A stretch of DNA of 64,000 nt, from contig NZ_JANUGW010000027.1 of assembly GCF_024753285.1 (NCBI RefSeq), positions 24,294-88,293 of the forward strand. The letters are read 5' to 3'. Both the position numbers and the translations under genes were made by a program. Below are positions 16,441-24,539 of this stretch, piece after piece. Source of the stretch: Massilia pinisoli (GTDB lineage: Bacteria; Pseudomonadota; Gammaproteobacteria; Burkholderiales; Burkholderiaceae_D). The notes under the pieces were generated by a model that made no database searches, was not told the DNA's origin, and saw nothing but the letters and a program-made list of their open reading frames with translations. Numbering within the stretch: the stretch's first letter is position 1; every line of letters starts with the position of its first letter.

Positions 16441-17322
16441 TCAGCCGGCCAGGGCGGCGCGCACGCTGCCGCGCGCGCTCTCCAGCAGGGCGCGCGCCTG
16501 CTCGACAGGGATGTTCTTGGACAAGGCCACGATCGCGACCTTGACGTGGAAGTCGCACTGCGCCAGCACCGCCTCGGCCGCCTCTTCGCCCGCCCCCGTC
16601 GCGAACGACGTCAGGTGGATGGCGCGGCGGACCAGCTTGGCGTTGGTCGCCTTCAAGTCTACCATCAGGTTGCCATAAACCTTGTTCAGACGCACCATCA
16701 ATGCGCTTGAAAATGTGTTCAGCGCGATCTTCTGCGACGTGCCCGCTTTCAGCCGGGTGCTGCCGGAGATGGCTTCCGGGCCCGTGTCCAGGGTGATGCC
16801 GATCTCGGCCTCGTTCGCGACGGGCGCGTCCGGGTTGTTGGCGAAGCCGATCGTCAGCGCCCCGGCCGCGCGCGCGGCGCGCAGGGCACCCAGCACGTAC
16901 GGCGTCGCGCCCGACGCGGCGATCGCGAGCACGACGTCGTTCGCGCCCACGTGCGCGCCGCGGACGTCCGCCGCGCCCTGTTCCGCATCGTCCTCGGCGC
17001 CTTCGACGGCGACGAACATCGCGTCCGTGCCGCCGGCCAGCAGCGCCACGGCGCGCTCGTGCGGCCAGGAGAACGTCGGATACAGTTCGACGCTGTCCAG
17101 CACACCGAGCCGGCCCGACGTGCCGGCGCCCACGTACACGAGGCGTCCGCCCTGCTCCATCCGCGGCAGCGCGGCGGCGACCGCCGCGGCGATGCGGGAC
17201 GCGGCCGCGCGCACGGCGAGGACCGCGTTGAACTGGTCGTCGACGAGCACGTTCACCAGCTCGGCCGTGGGATATTGATCGAGGGACGCGTGTTCTGGGG
17301 CGGGGGTTTCGGTGTTCAGCAT
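16441..17322 (-). CDS. murQ: N-acetylmuramic acid 6-phosphate etherase
   Basis: A 293-residue SIS-domain enzyme that removes D-lactate from MurNAc-6-P to give GlcNAc-6-P. The sugar-phosphate loop GRLVYVGAGTSGRLGVLDSV and the motifs VELYPTFSWPHE, VLAIAASGATPYVLG, EAISGSTRLKAGTSQK and NKVYGNLMVDLKATNAKL are all present. Length matches the family. It is the first gene of the minus-strand recycling operon. Upstream, a 177-base region is shared with the divergent serine hydrolase and probably carries both promoters. Confidence 0.95.
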   Translation of the reverse strand: MLNTETPAPEHASLDQYPTAELVNVLVDDQFNAVLAVRAAASRIAAAVAAALPRMEQGGRLVYVGAGTSGRLGVLDSVELYPTFSWPHERAVALLAGGTDAMFVAVEGAEDDAEQGAADVRGAHVGANDVVLAIAASGATPYVLGALRAARAAGALTIGFANNPDAPVANEAEIGITLDTGPEAISGSTRLKAGTSQKIALNTFSSALMVRLNKVYGNLMVDLKATNAKLVRRAIHLTSFATGAGEEAAEAVLAQCDFHVKVAIVALSKNIPVEQARALLESARGSVRAALAG

Positions 17323-17499
17323 CACGTTGTTGTTCGAGTCGGCGGGCCTGACCAGTGTAATACCAATGCCGCCGGGCCTGTCATGAAAGGATCGGCCGTT
17401 GTCATTCCGAAAAGTTATGCGGGGTTGACATCCATGCATTTGCGCGGCAACCGCCGAGTCCGTATTCTCGCCTGCATATCGACGACGCGAAGGATGACG
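17323..17499. promoter_or_regulatory. Divergent control region of murQ and the serine hydrolase
   Basis: This 177-base gap separates two divergent genes. A TTGACA hexamer at 17425-17430 points toward the serine hydrolase but lacks a well spaced -10. ACCA half-sites eleven bases apart (in ACCAGTGTAATACCA, 17351-17365) could be an operator for murQ. Both are weak by-eye signals. Confidence 0.35.
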
Positions 17500-18768
17500 A
17501 TGAACCGACGCAATCTGCTGGCGATAGCCTTGCTGGGCGCCACCGGGCCGCTGCTGGCGACGCCGTCACGCCGGCGCACGGCCGCGCTGGATGCGGAACT
17601 GCGCGCCATCGCCGCCGATCCGGCCTGCGAGCTGGCGAGCCTGTCCGTGCTGGCGATCCGCGCCGGCCGGACCAGCTATGCCGGCCAGTTCGGCCGCCGC
17701 TTCATCGGCCACGACGGCTTGCCGGACAAGCCCGTAACCCCCGGCACGCTGTTCCGCATCGCGTCGGTCTCCAAGCTGATGACGACGCTGGGCCTGCTGC
17801 GCCTCGTCGAGGATGGCAAGGCTGCACTCGACGCCGACGTGTCCGACTACCTCGGCTTCATCTTGCGCAATCCGCATTTCCCCGACCAGGCGATCACGTT
17901 GCGCCACCTGCTCACGCACACGTCGTCCTTGCGCGACGATGCCGGCTATTCGTGGGGCGCGGACGTTGCTTTGAAAGATGTGATCGATGCCAAGATGTAC
18001 GCAACGAACGCCGGCCCCGGCGCGTTTTTCACGTACTGCAACCTCGGCTGGGGCGTGATCGGCACCGTGATGGAAAGAATCACGGGCGAACGCTTCGACC
18101 GCCTGATGCGGCGCCTCCTCATCGAGCCGCTGGGTCTGCGGGCCGGCTACCTGCCGGCGGAGCTGCCGCCGGCGGCGCTCGCGAACCTGGCCACGTTGTA
18201 CCGCAAGCGCACCGTGGACACGGAAGTGTGGGACCCGGCCGGCCCCTGGATCGCCCAGGCCGACGACTACAGCGTCAAGGCGCCGCCTGCGATCGAGCGC
18301 TATGTCGTCGGCACGAACGCCACGCCGTTCAGCCCGACGGGCGGCCTGCGCATCAGCGCGTGCGACATGGGCGTCGTGATGCGCATGCTGATGGGTCTCG
18401 GCCCGCGGCTGCTGAAGCCCGCGACGTTGGACCTGATGTTCAGCCGACAATGGACTTACGACGGCCGCAACGGCGACACGTCGGACGGCCTGTTCCACTG
18501 CTGGGGCCTCGGCAACGAGCAATTCCCGGACGAACCGGGCACGCGCCTCGTGGAAGGTGGCGGCTTCGCCGCGGTCGGGCACCTCGGCGACGCGTACGGG
18601 CTGATGTCCGTGTTCGTGCTCGACCGGCAACGGAAGAACGGCATGATCGCGCTGGTGGGCGGCACCTCGACGGATCCGTTCGCGCCCGCCAACAAGGGAC
18701 GGTACTCGCCGCTGGCGCGCTTCCAGGAGCGCATCCTGACGGCGTTGTACGAACACGCCGTAACATGA
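17500..18768 (+). CDS. Serine hydrolase of the class C beta-lactamase/AmpH family
   Basis: A 422-residue periplasmic protein with an N-terminal RR-containing signal (MNRRNLLAIALLGATGPLLA). The catalytic motifs are SVSK in FRIASVSKLMTT, the YxN motif as Y-C-N in FFTYCNLGWGV, and a GHLG variant of KTG near the C-terminus (AVGHLGDAYG). Such enzymes are D,D-peptidases, esterases or peptide hydrolases; the divergent murQ operon favours a murein peptide substrate. The ATG at 17500 is chosen because GAAGG is six bases upstream; another ATG touches it directly. Confidence 0.85.
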   Translation: MNRRNLLAIALLGATGPLLATPSRRRTAALDAELRAIAADPACELASLSVLAIRAGRTSYAGQFGRRFIGHDGLPDKPVTPGTLFRIASVSKLMTTLGLLRLVEDGKAALDADVSDYLGFILRNPHFPDQAITLRHLLTHTSSLRDDAGYSWGADVALKDVIDAKMYATNAGPGAFFTYCNLGWGVIGTVMERITGERFDRLMRRLLIEPLGLRAGYLPAELPPAALANLATLYRKRTVDTEVWDPAGPWIAQADDYSVKAPPAIERYVVGTNATPFSPTGGLRISACDMGVVMRMLMGLGPRLLKPATLDLMFSRQWTYDGRNGDTSDGLFHCWGLGNEQFPDEPGTRLVEGGGFAAVGHLGDAYGLMSVFVLDRQRKNGMIALVGGTSTDPFAPANKGRYSPLARFQERILTALYEHAVT

Positions 18769-18863
18769 ACACGGGTTATGCCCGGCCGCTCTACATTCAT
18801 TGGCCGAGCGCAGGGCCGGCCCCTTAAGCTTCGCTGCATGGTTATGATCAAGAGCGGGCACGG

Positions 18864-20105
18864 ATGCAACAAGTAATCGTCATCGGCGGCGGCGTGGTCG
18901 GCCTGACCTCGGCGTGGTGGCTGCTCGAGGCCGGCTACCGGGTCACGCTGCTGGAACGCGCGCCGGGCGTCGGCACGGGCACGAGCTACAGCAATGGCGG
19001 GCAGCTGAGCTACCGCTACGTGTCGCCGCTGGCCGATGCGGGCGTGCCGCTGAAGGCGTTGACGTGGCTGTTCCAGGAACACGGTCCGCTGCGTTTCCGG
19101 CCGCAACTCGATCCGCACCAATGGCGCTGGCTCGCCGCCTTCCTCGCCAACTGCCGCGCCGACCTGAACCGCAAGACGACCAATAAACTGCTGGAGCTGG
19201 GCGAGCTGTCACGCCGCGCGATGGCGGCGCTCGCACCGGCCGTCCCGCTGGACGCGTTTGAATGGCGCGACGCGGGCAAGCTCGTCGTCTATCGCACGCG
19301 CACCGCATTCGACGCGGCGACGGCCAAACCCGACACGGCCGGCACGCGCCAGGTGTGGAGCGCGGCAGAATGCGTCGCGCGCGAGCCCGCGCTGGCCGCG
19401 CTCGAAGACAAGCTCGCGGGCGGCATCTACAACGGCGGCGAGGCCGTCGCCGATTGCTACGCCTTCTGCGTCGCGCTGGCCGACCGCATCGGCGCGCATC
19501 CCCGTTTCGACGGGTTCGTGCATGGCGAGGCGCAGCGCTTCGTGACGTCCCGCGCGCGCGTCATCGGGCTGCAGACGTCGGACGGTCCGCTCGCGGCCGA
19601 CGCGTACGTGCTGGCCGCCGGCATGCAGAGCCGCGCGCTGGGCGAGTCGGCCGGTATCTCGCTGCCGATCTATCCGCTGAAGGGCTACAGCCTGACGGCC
19701 CCGATCCGCCAGGACGACGTGGCGCCGGAGATCAGCGTCACCGACTTCGAGCGGAAAGTCCTGTACGCGCGCATCGGCGACAAGCTGCGGGTGGCGGCGA
19801 TGGTCGACATGGTCGGCGAAGACCTGAGCCTGAACCCGAAGCGCCTGGACAGCCTCACGCGCCAGGTGAAGGAAGCGATGCCGCGCGCCGCCGACTACAC
19901 GCGCATCACGCCATGGGCAGGCCTGCGCCCGGCGACGCCGAACAGCGCCCCCATCATCGGCGCGACGCCCTACGCGAACCTGTGGCTGAACGTGGGCCAC
20001 GGGCCGCTCGGCTTCACGTTCGCCTGCGGGACGGCGAGCCTGCTGGCCGACCTGATGCGCGGGAAGGCGCCGCCGTTTGCGCTGGATGGGCTGACGCTGG
20101 GGTGA
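18864..20105 (+). CDS. dadA: D-amino acid dehydrogenase, FAD-dependent
   Basis: A 413-residue DAO-family flavoprotein that oxidises D-amino acids, chiefly D-alanine, to keto acids and passes electrons to the respiratory chain. The FAD motif VIVIGGGVVGLTSAWWL is at the extreme N-terminus, followed by GTSYSNGGQLSYRYVSPLA, which is characteristic of DadA. The C-terminus has GLRPATPNSAPIIG and NVGHGPLGFTFACG. It sits next to the peptidoglycan recycling locus and would consume D-Ala released by DacB or DdpX. No alanine racemase gene is adjacent. Confidence 0.92.
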   Translation: MQQVIVIGGGVVGLTSAWWLLEAGYRVTLLERAPGVGTGTSYSNGGQLSYRYVSPLADAGVPLKALTWLFQEHGPLRFRPQLDPHQWRWLAAFLANCRADLNRKTTNKLLELGELSRRAMAALAPAVPLDAFEWRDAGKLVVYRTRTAFDAATAKPDTAGTRQVWSAAECVAREPALAALEDKLAGGIYNGGEAVADCYAFCVALADRIGAHPRFDGFVHGEAQRFVTSRARVIGLQTSDGPLAADAYVLAAGMQSRALGESAGISLPIYPLKGYSLTAPIRQDDVAPEISVTDFERKVLYARIGDKLRVAAMVDMVGEDLSLNPKRLDSLTRQVKEAMPRAADYTRITPWAGLRPATPNSAPIIGATPYANLWLNVGHGPLGFTFACGTASLLADLMRGKAPPFALDGLTLG

Positions 20106-20170
20106 GGCGAGCCCTTTCCGCATTAAAATGTTGCGGATGACATATTCGTTTCAAGTTGTACAATGTTTCG

Positions 20171-20836
20171 ATGAAACGAATTCCTTTTCCCGGTGCGGCG
20201 CTGGCGCTGTCCTTATGCTTCGCCATCCTGCCACCAGCCAGCGCGGCTGGCGAAGATACGCCGCAACAGGAACGCTGCGAGCCGGCCCGGTACCCTCAAC
20301 TGTCCCTTCTTCGGCAGGAGGAGGGGCTGACGGTGTTGGCCAACCTCATCCGCAGTGAGGGAACCGTGAAACGCGTCGTCGTGTTGAACTCCAGCGGCTC
20401 GCCCCTGCTGGACCAGGCGGCCATCGAGGCGCTGTCGAAGTGCAAATTCAAGCCCGCGACCCACGACGGCAAACCGATCGAGTCGTGGGCGCGGGTCGAA
20501 TGGCGATGGTCGATGAGCGAAAATGACGATATGGCACTCATCAAGTACCAAGCGAGGGACGCATCGAACCTCGGCGATCTCGCCGCACGCTACCACTTGA
20601 GTCTTCTTTACGCGGAATCGAAGAAAGCGTCGGAGCGCAAGAAAGCGCCAGAACTCTTGCGCAGCGCGGCGGAAGCCGGATGGTCCCAGGCGCAATTCGA
20701 CGTTGCGAGGAATTACGAGCGCGGTATCGGCGTGGAGGCTGACCTTGAGGAAGCAATGCGCTGGTATGGCAAAGCGGCGGCACAGGGCAACGTTTTGGCA
20801 CGCCAACGGCTGGAGCTCGGGGAACTGCTGCTCTAG
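20171..20836 (+). CDS. Secreted TonB-C-terminal-like and Sel1-repeat protein
   Basis: A 221-residue protein with a signal peptide (MKRIPFPGAALALSLCFAIL). Residues 60-120 resemble the TonB C-terminal domain (EGTVKRVVVLNSSGSPLLDQ, AAIEALSKCKFKPATHDGKP). Residues 140-215 contain Sel1-like helical repeats (AQFDVARNYERGIGVEADLE, AMRWYGKAAAQGN). There is no N-terminal TonB anchor or Pro-rich linker, so it is not an energy transducer in itself. Such two-domain proteins are thought to mediate periplasmic protein contacts. It converges on the esterase gene with a 69-base gap. Confidence 0.7.
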   Translation: MKRIPFPGAALALSLCFAILPPASAAGEDTPQQERCEPARYPQLSLLRQEEGLTVLANLIRSEGTVKRVVVLNSSGSPLLDQAAIEALSKCKFKPATHDGKPIESWARVEWRWSMSENDDMALIKYQARDASNLGDLAARYHLSLLYAESKKASERKKAPELLRSAAEAGWSQAQFDVARNYERGIGVEADLEEAMRWYGKAAAQGNVLARQRLELGELLL

Positions 20837-20905
20837 GGATCAACGACACCTTTCACCAGGCGTCGAGGTCCACCACGGGCAGCGCCGAGGTGGACCGCCT
20901 TCACA

Positions 20906-22402
20906 TCAATGCTTGCTGTATTGGAGCTCGAGCGGAACGGGCCGCGGCTGTTCCTCGCCGGGCGGCACGTACAGCACCGTGAGCTGAGAGCCGCCGCCTT
21001 GCTGGAAATACTCCAGTCGGACGGGATAAAAGCCTTTTTCCAGCGGAACCAGATACGTTTTCGGCTTTCCGTTGCCGTGGAGGCCGTCGTAATCGATCAG
21101 CAGATGGTCTCCCAAGTATAATTTGGCGCCATCATCCGAGTCCAGGAGGAGAATATAATGACCCGCCTGTTGAATCTCGAGATAGCCTTCCATCAGCAGC
21201 CCGAAATCGGTTGAACGCTGAAGCGTGCTTAAGTTAAATTCCTTGTCTGCGATTCCGGAATGGACGGGCTTCAGTTTGCGGAAATCTGGTAACGCATCCC
21301 AGTGTCCCTCGTAATACGTGTAATTGAGGCCGCCCGGCGTGATGTTTTTCGGCCTTTCAATCGCAGGGAGCGCATTTCCAATCTTGAATTCGCCCACCGT
21401 CGACTTGTTGAAGCGGTCGGTGCGATTCAGATCCTTCACGGTCAACTTGACGTTATTCATCAAGCTATTCCCAGGTAACATTTGCGTCGACGACGGGGTC
21501 GGCTCGCTGCCGTCGACCGTGTAACGCACCTGCGATTGTCCAAAATAGTAGACTTTATAGGGCGTATCCTTCAGGACGATGCCGCTCATCGGGTGGAATA
21601 CGACGGGCGATGTGCCATAGCCCTTGTAGAAGAATTTCAGTCCGTCGTAGATACTTTTCAGCCGCAGTGAGCCGTGATGCTCATCCGGATAGCCGACGAT
21701 TTTCCAGTTCAGATCCTTGGGCACCTTGCTTTTCAACACAGCGTCCATGTCCGTAATCCCCATCTGCTTGAGCCCCGCGTCGTCCCGACCGCCGATGAAC
21801 AAGGCCTTGCCCTTGACCAGCGACGCGTTCAACTTGTCAGCAGCGAGTTTGTCGATGTAATTACTGTCCCACCAAAGGCTCGGGTCGACGGCCAGGTAAT
21901 AATTGAAGAGCTGTGGCTCGGCGAGCATTGCGTAGACGGAAAACAGGCCGGTCAGCGAGTGTCCGTACAATATATTATTGCCGCTGACAGGGTATTTTTT
22001 GTTGATGTAGGGGACCAGCTCGTTCTTCAAAAAAGCCATGAACTTGTCCGCCCCGCCCGAGCTGGGGAGCTGATCGACATGGGTCGGCGTCATGTCGCGG
22101 TCACGATTGGTGTTGAATACGGCCACCATGATGACGGGCGGCATGAAAGTCTCGTTCTGCGCAAACTGCTGGATATCCGCGATGGTGTTCAAGTTGCCGT
22201 CGCCATCCAGGATATACAGCACGTCGTATTTTTGTGCTGGGTTAAAGTATTCCGGCAGCAGCACCTGGAACGCTCTATCTTCTTTCAGGACGGCCGAATG
22301 CAGCGAGTCGCGCTTGCCGGGAAGTTCCCGTGCCGTCGCACCGGAACATATGATCACGGACGAAATGATGAATAATGCACAGCGAGTCAATGATTGTTTC
22401 AT
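20906..22402 (-). CDS. Secreted esterase with chitobiase-C-like and PA14 domains
   Basis: A 498-residue secreted protein. After a signal peptide, an esterase-D/Fes-like alpha/beta hydrolase domain has the nucleophile Ser149 in YGHSLTGL and a likely catalytic His in YPDEHHGS. Residues about 280-340 resemble the chitobiase/hexosaminidase C-terminal module (VRYTVDGSEPTPSS). The C-terminal third is a PA14 carbohydrate-binding domain (LDSDDGAKLYLGDHLLIDYD, LEYFQQGGGSQLTVLYV). The gene is clearly richer in A and T than its neighbours, suggesting recent transfer. Probable substrate is an acylated glycan. The start MKQSLTRC is preferred over an upstream in-frame ATG because it opens the signal peptide. 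Confidence 0.8.
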   Translation of the reverse strand: MKQSLTRCALFIISSVIICSGATARELPGKRDSLHSAVLKEDRAFQVLLPEYFNPAQKYDVLYILDGDGNLNTIADIQQFAQNETFMPPVIMVAVFNTNRDRDMTPTHVDQLPSSGGADKFMAFLKNELVPYINKKYPVSGNNILYGHSLTGLFSVYAMLAEPQLFNYYLAVDPSLWWDSNYIDKLAADKLNASLVKGKALFIGGRDDAGLKQMGITDMDAVLKSKVPKDLNWKIVGYPDEHHGSLRLKSIYDGLKFFYKGYGTSPVVFHPMSGIVLKDTPYKVYYFGQSQVRYTVDGSEPTPSSTQMLPGNSLMNNVKLTVKDLNRTDRFNKSTVGEFKIGNALPAIERPKNITPGGLNYTYYEGHWDALPDFRKLKPVHSGIADKEFNLSTLQRSTDFGLLMEGYLEIQQAGHYILLLDSDDGAKLYLGDHLLIDYDGLHGNGKPKTYLVPLEKGFYPVRLEYFQQGGGSQLTVLYVPPGEEQPRPVPLELQYSKH

Positions 22403-22494
22403 GAAAGAGATTGTCGATTTCAGGTTTATCTTTGCCAATATCCAAGCGGGCAAATCAGCATAGCAGTTTGTTCAGCCGAAAAAATCACGGACTG

Positions 22495-22974
22495 TCACAT
22501 GGGTCTTTTCCCGAACATGAAGTAGGCGAACGGCACGAAATAGAGAAACAACCAGTGCCCCGAGAAACCCCGTAATTCATTCGCCCGCAACGCCTCGTAT
22601 TCGGCAAAGCTGAGTTCTCGAATGAGCCGTCCATGGTTTTTCAGCACGTACTGGCCCGCTTCGATGGCCGGATTACCACCCTGCGTCGCCGCAATGAACA
22701 GCGCGAAGTTGACCATCGCGTAGATGAAAACGGCCACGCCGACGGCAAAGACCGGGCCAGGTACCAATGCCCGCATGTCCGCAAGCGAAGGGCGCTTGCC
22801 GAGTATCTTCCGGCTGGAAAAAACAAACGGGACGAACACGCCAAATATCCCGACATGCAGGAGCCAGACGAACGGGACATGTTCCGCCACGTTGACGCCC
22901 GCCAGGGCAAATACGTGCGCAACGGCGGCCAGCACAAACCCTGTCAACGCCGCAAAGCCAAGGAAGCGGTTCAT
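22495..22974 (-). CDS. Hypothetical four-helix membrane protein, last gene of the polyamine operon
   Basis: A 159-residue protein with four predicted membrane segments (FLGFAALTGFVLAAVAHVFA, VPFVWLLHVGIFGVFVPFVF, VFAVGVAVFIYAMVNFALFI, HWLFLYFVPFAYFMF). A basic loop SSRKILGKRPS follows helix 2. No family recognised. Its start is four bases after the stop of the ATP-grasp ligase gene, so it is translationally linked to it. It may anchor or export the product of that operon, which is inference. Confidence 0.65.
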   Translation of the reverse strand: MNRFLGFAALTGFVLAAVAHVFALAGVNVAEHVPFVWLLHVGIFGVFVPFVFSSRKILGKRPSLADMRALVPGPVFAVGVAVFIYAMVNFALFIAATQGGNPAIEAGQYVLKNHGRLIRELSFAEYEALRANELRGFSGHWLFLYFVPFAYFMFGKRPM

Positions 22975-22978
22975 GAGA

Positions 22979-24097
22979 TCACTCGAAATAATGGGGCACG
23001 AAATGGCTCATATTGGTGGTCACGAGCAGCGCATCTTCGCGCAGGCAGATGCCGGCGGGCTGATCGCCGACGATCCACGATCCGATCACGGGGTAATAGC
23101 CATCGAAATCGGGAAGCCTGTGCAGTTGCTGGTAGATGCACCGCTCGCGGCCATAGGGACCGTCGTCTTCCGCGATGACCTTGCCCTCTTCCACGAGAAC
23201 GATGTTGGCGCCCTCGCGTGAAAAGAACGGCTTCTTGGCATACGACGCCAGACGTCCGGGTTCGAAAAACGCGGGCAGCAGGTTCGGATGGCCCGGATAA
23301 AGCTCCCACAGAACCGGCAGGATCGCTTTGCAGGACAGCACCGATTTCCATACCGGCTCGATGAACCGCGTACGGCATCCGACCATCTTTGGGCCGAATT
23401 CCTCGCGCATCATCCATTCCCACGGATAGAGCTTGAAAAGGGTGTGGATGGGTTTATCGTCCTCGTCCACGAACATGCCCAGGCCCGCGTGCCAGCCGAG
23501 CTTTTCGACGTCGATATGCCGGACGTCGAAACCCGCTTGCCTGGCCGTGTCCATCAGATAGTGCACGCAGACCCAGTCTTCCTCGTTGCCGGCCAGCGAC
23601 GCAAAATAGATGCGGCCATCCTCGCTGCGTGCCTGCTTCCAGCGTGCGACGAGCCGCTCGTGCAGCGAATTGAATTGATCGTGCGCCGGGAATTTCTCCG
23701 TCATCCAATACCATTGCGCGACGGCCGACTCGAGCAGCGACGTGGGCGTGTCGGCGTTATATTCGAGCAGCTTGGGCTCGCTCTTGCCGTCATAGGCGAG
23801 GTCGAAGCGCCCATACAGGCTGAATTCACGCTCGGCGAACGATGTCTCGATCGCTTGCCAATACGCGCCCGGAATCCCCAGTTCGCCGAGGCGGCGATTG
23901 CGGATGATATGCGCGACGGCCTCGATGCACATCGCGTGCAGTTCCGCGGTACGCGCTTCGAGCAGGTCGATCTCCGCAGCCGAAAAGCGATAGCAGACGT
24001 CTTCACACCAGTAATCGTCCCAGCCGTGGAACGACAATCCGATCGCCTCGAGCTTCGCAGCGTGATCGGAGCGGGGTTGGACAAGTAATCGTTGCAT
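22979..24097 (-). CDS. Glutathionylspermidine synthase-like ATP-grasp ligase (YgiC/YjfC family)
   Basis: A 372-residue protein equivalent to the synthetase half of E. coli GspS, without the amidase half. Conserved active-site residues are visible: R97 and D99 in LYGRFDLAYDG, and E112, N114 and D116 in LLEYNADTPTSLLES, matching the RxD and EYNAD motifs of GspS. The C-terminus has PFFSREGANIVLVEEG. GspS joins the glycine carboxylate of glutathione to spermidine; the substrates of YgiC/YjfC proteins are unknown. It follows the Gly-tailed lipoprotein gene by one base and homospermidine synthase lies upstream, pointing to a polyamine ligase. Confidence 0.88.
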   Translation of the reverse strand: MQRLLVQPRSDHAAKLEAIGLSFHGWDDYWCEDVCYRFSAAEIDLLEARTAELHAMCIEAVAHIIRNRRLGELGIPGAYWQAIETSFAEREFSLYGRFDLAYDGKSEPKLLEYNADTPTSLLESAVAQWYWMTEKFPAHDQFNSLHERLVARWKQARSEDGRIYFASLAGNEEDWVCVHYLMDTARQAGFDVRHIDVEKLGWHAGLGMFVDEDDKPIHTLFKLYPWEWMMREEFGPKMVGCRTRFIEPVWKSVLSCKAILPVLWELYPGHPNLLPAFFEPGRLASYAKKPFFSREGANIVLVEEGKVIAEDDGPYGRERCIYQQLHRLPDFDGYYPVIGSWIVGDQPAGICLREDALLVTTNMSHFVPHYFE

Positions 24098-24098
24098 A

Positions 24099-24539
24099 TC
24101 AACCGCCTCCCGATCCGCCGCCATGACCGCCGCCGCCATGACCGCCTTCGCCACCACCGCCATGACCGCCTTCACCGCCGTGCGCGGTCGAGCCGAAACC
24201 GCCGCGCGCCACGGACACCGAATCGACTGACGTCGCGTGGGACGGTGCGCCGTGGCTCGCGTCGCCGGTCGTCAACGCGCGCGCCGTCCCGTTTTCGATG
24301 ACCATTGGACGGCCCGCATCGCGATCCCAGTAATAGCGCGGACCGACAAATACGGTCCCGGCATGGCCGGTCGACGTCGAATTGCACCAATTGCCGTCGC
24401 CCCAATCCTTGCGGCAGTCATTGGCATTGGCATAGGCGTTTTGCAGCGCGGTCTCGGGGATATTGCTGGACCTGCTGCAACCCGCGAGCGACGCGAGCGC
24501 CCCGAGCAAGATCAGGGGTACGTGTTGTGATCGTTTCAT
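24099..24539 (-). CDS. YgiB-like lipoprotein with Gly/His-rich C-terminus
   Basis: A 146-residue lipoprotein: MKRSQHVPLILLGALASLAGC carries lipobox LAGC with Cys at residue 21. The mature region has LQNAYANANDCRKDWGDGNW and VARGGFGSTAHGG, the latter close to the TRGGFG motif near the end of E. coli YgiB (DUF1190). The C-terminus is almost all glycine with His and Glu and ends in SGGG. E. coli ygiB also sits next to ygiC, supporting the assignment. Its ATG overlaps the homospermidine synthase stop (ATGA). The naked Gly-rich end facing a GspS-like ligase gene is noteworthy. Confidence 0.7.
   Translation of the reverse strand: MKRSQHVPLILLGALASLAGCSRSSNIPETALQNAYANANDCRKDWGDGNWCNSTSTGHAGTVFVGPRYYWDRDAGRPMVIENGTARALTTGDASHGAPSHATSVDSVSVARGGFGSTAHGGEGGHGGGGEGGHGGGGHGGGSGGG

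Noticed and set aside
17425..17430. TTGACA as the serine hydrolase promoter
   Set aside because: No -10 hexamer at 16-18 bases; the nearest TATTCT is about 32 bases away.
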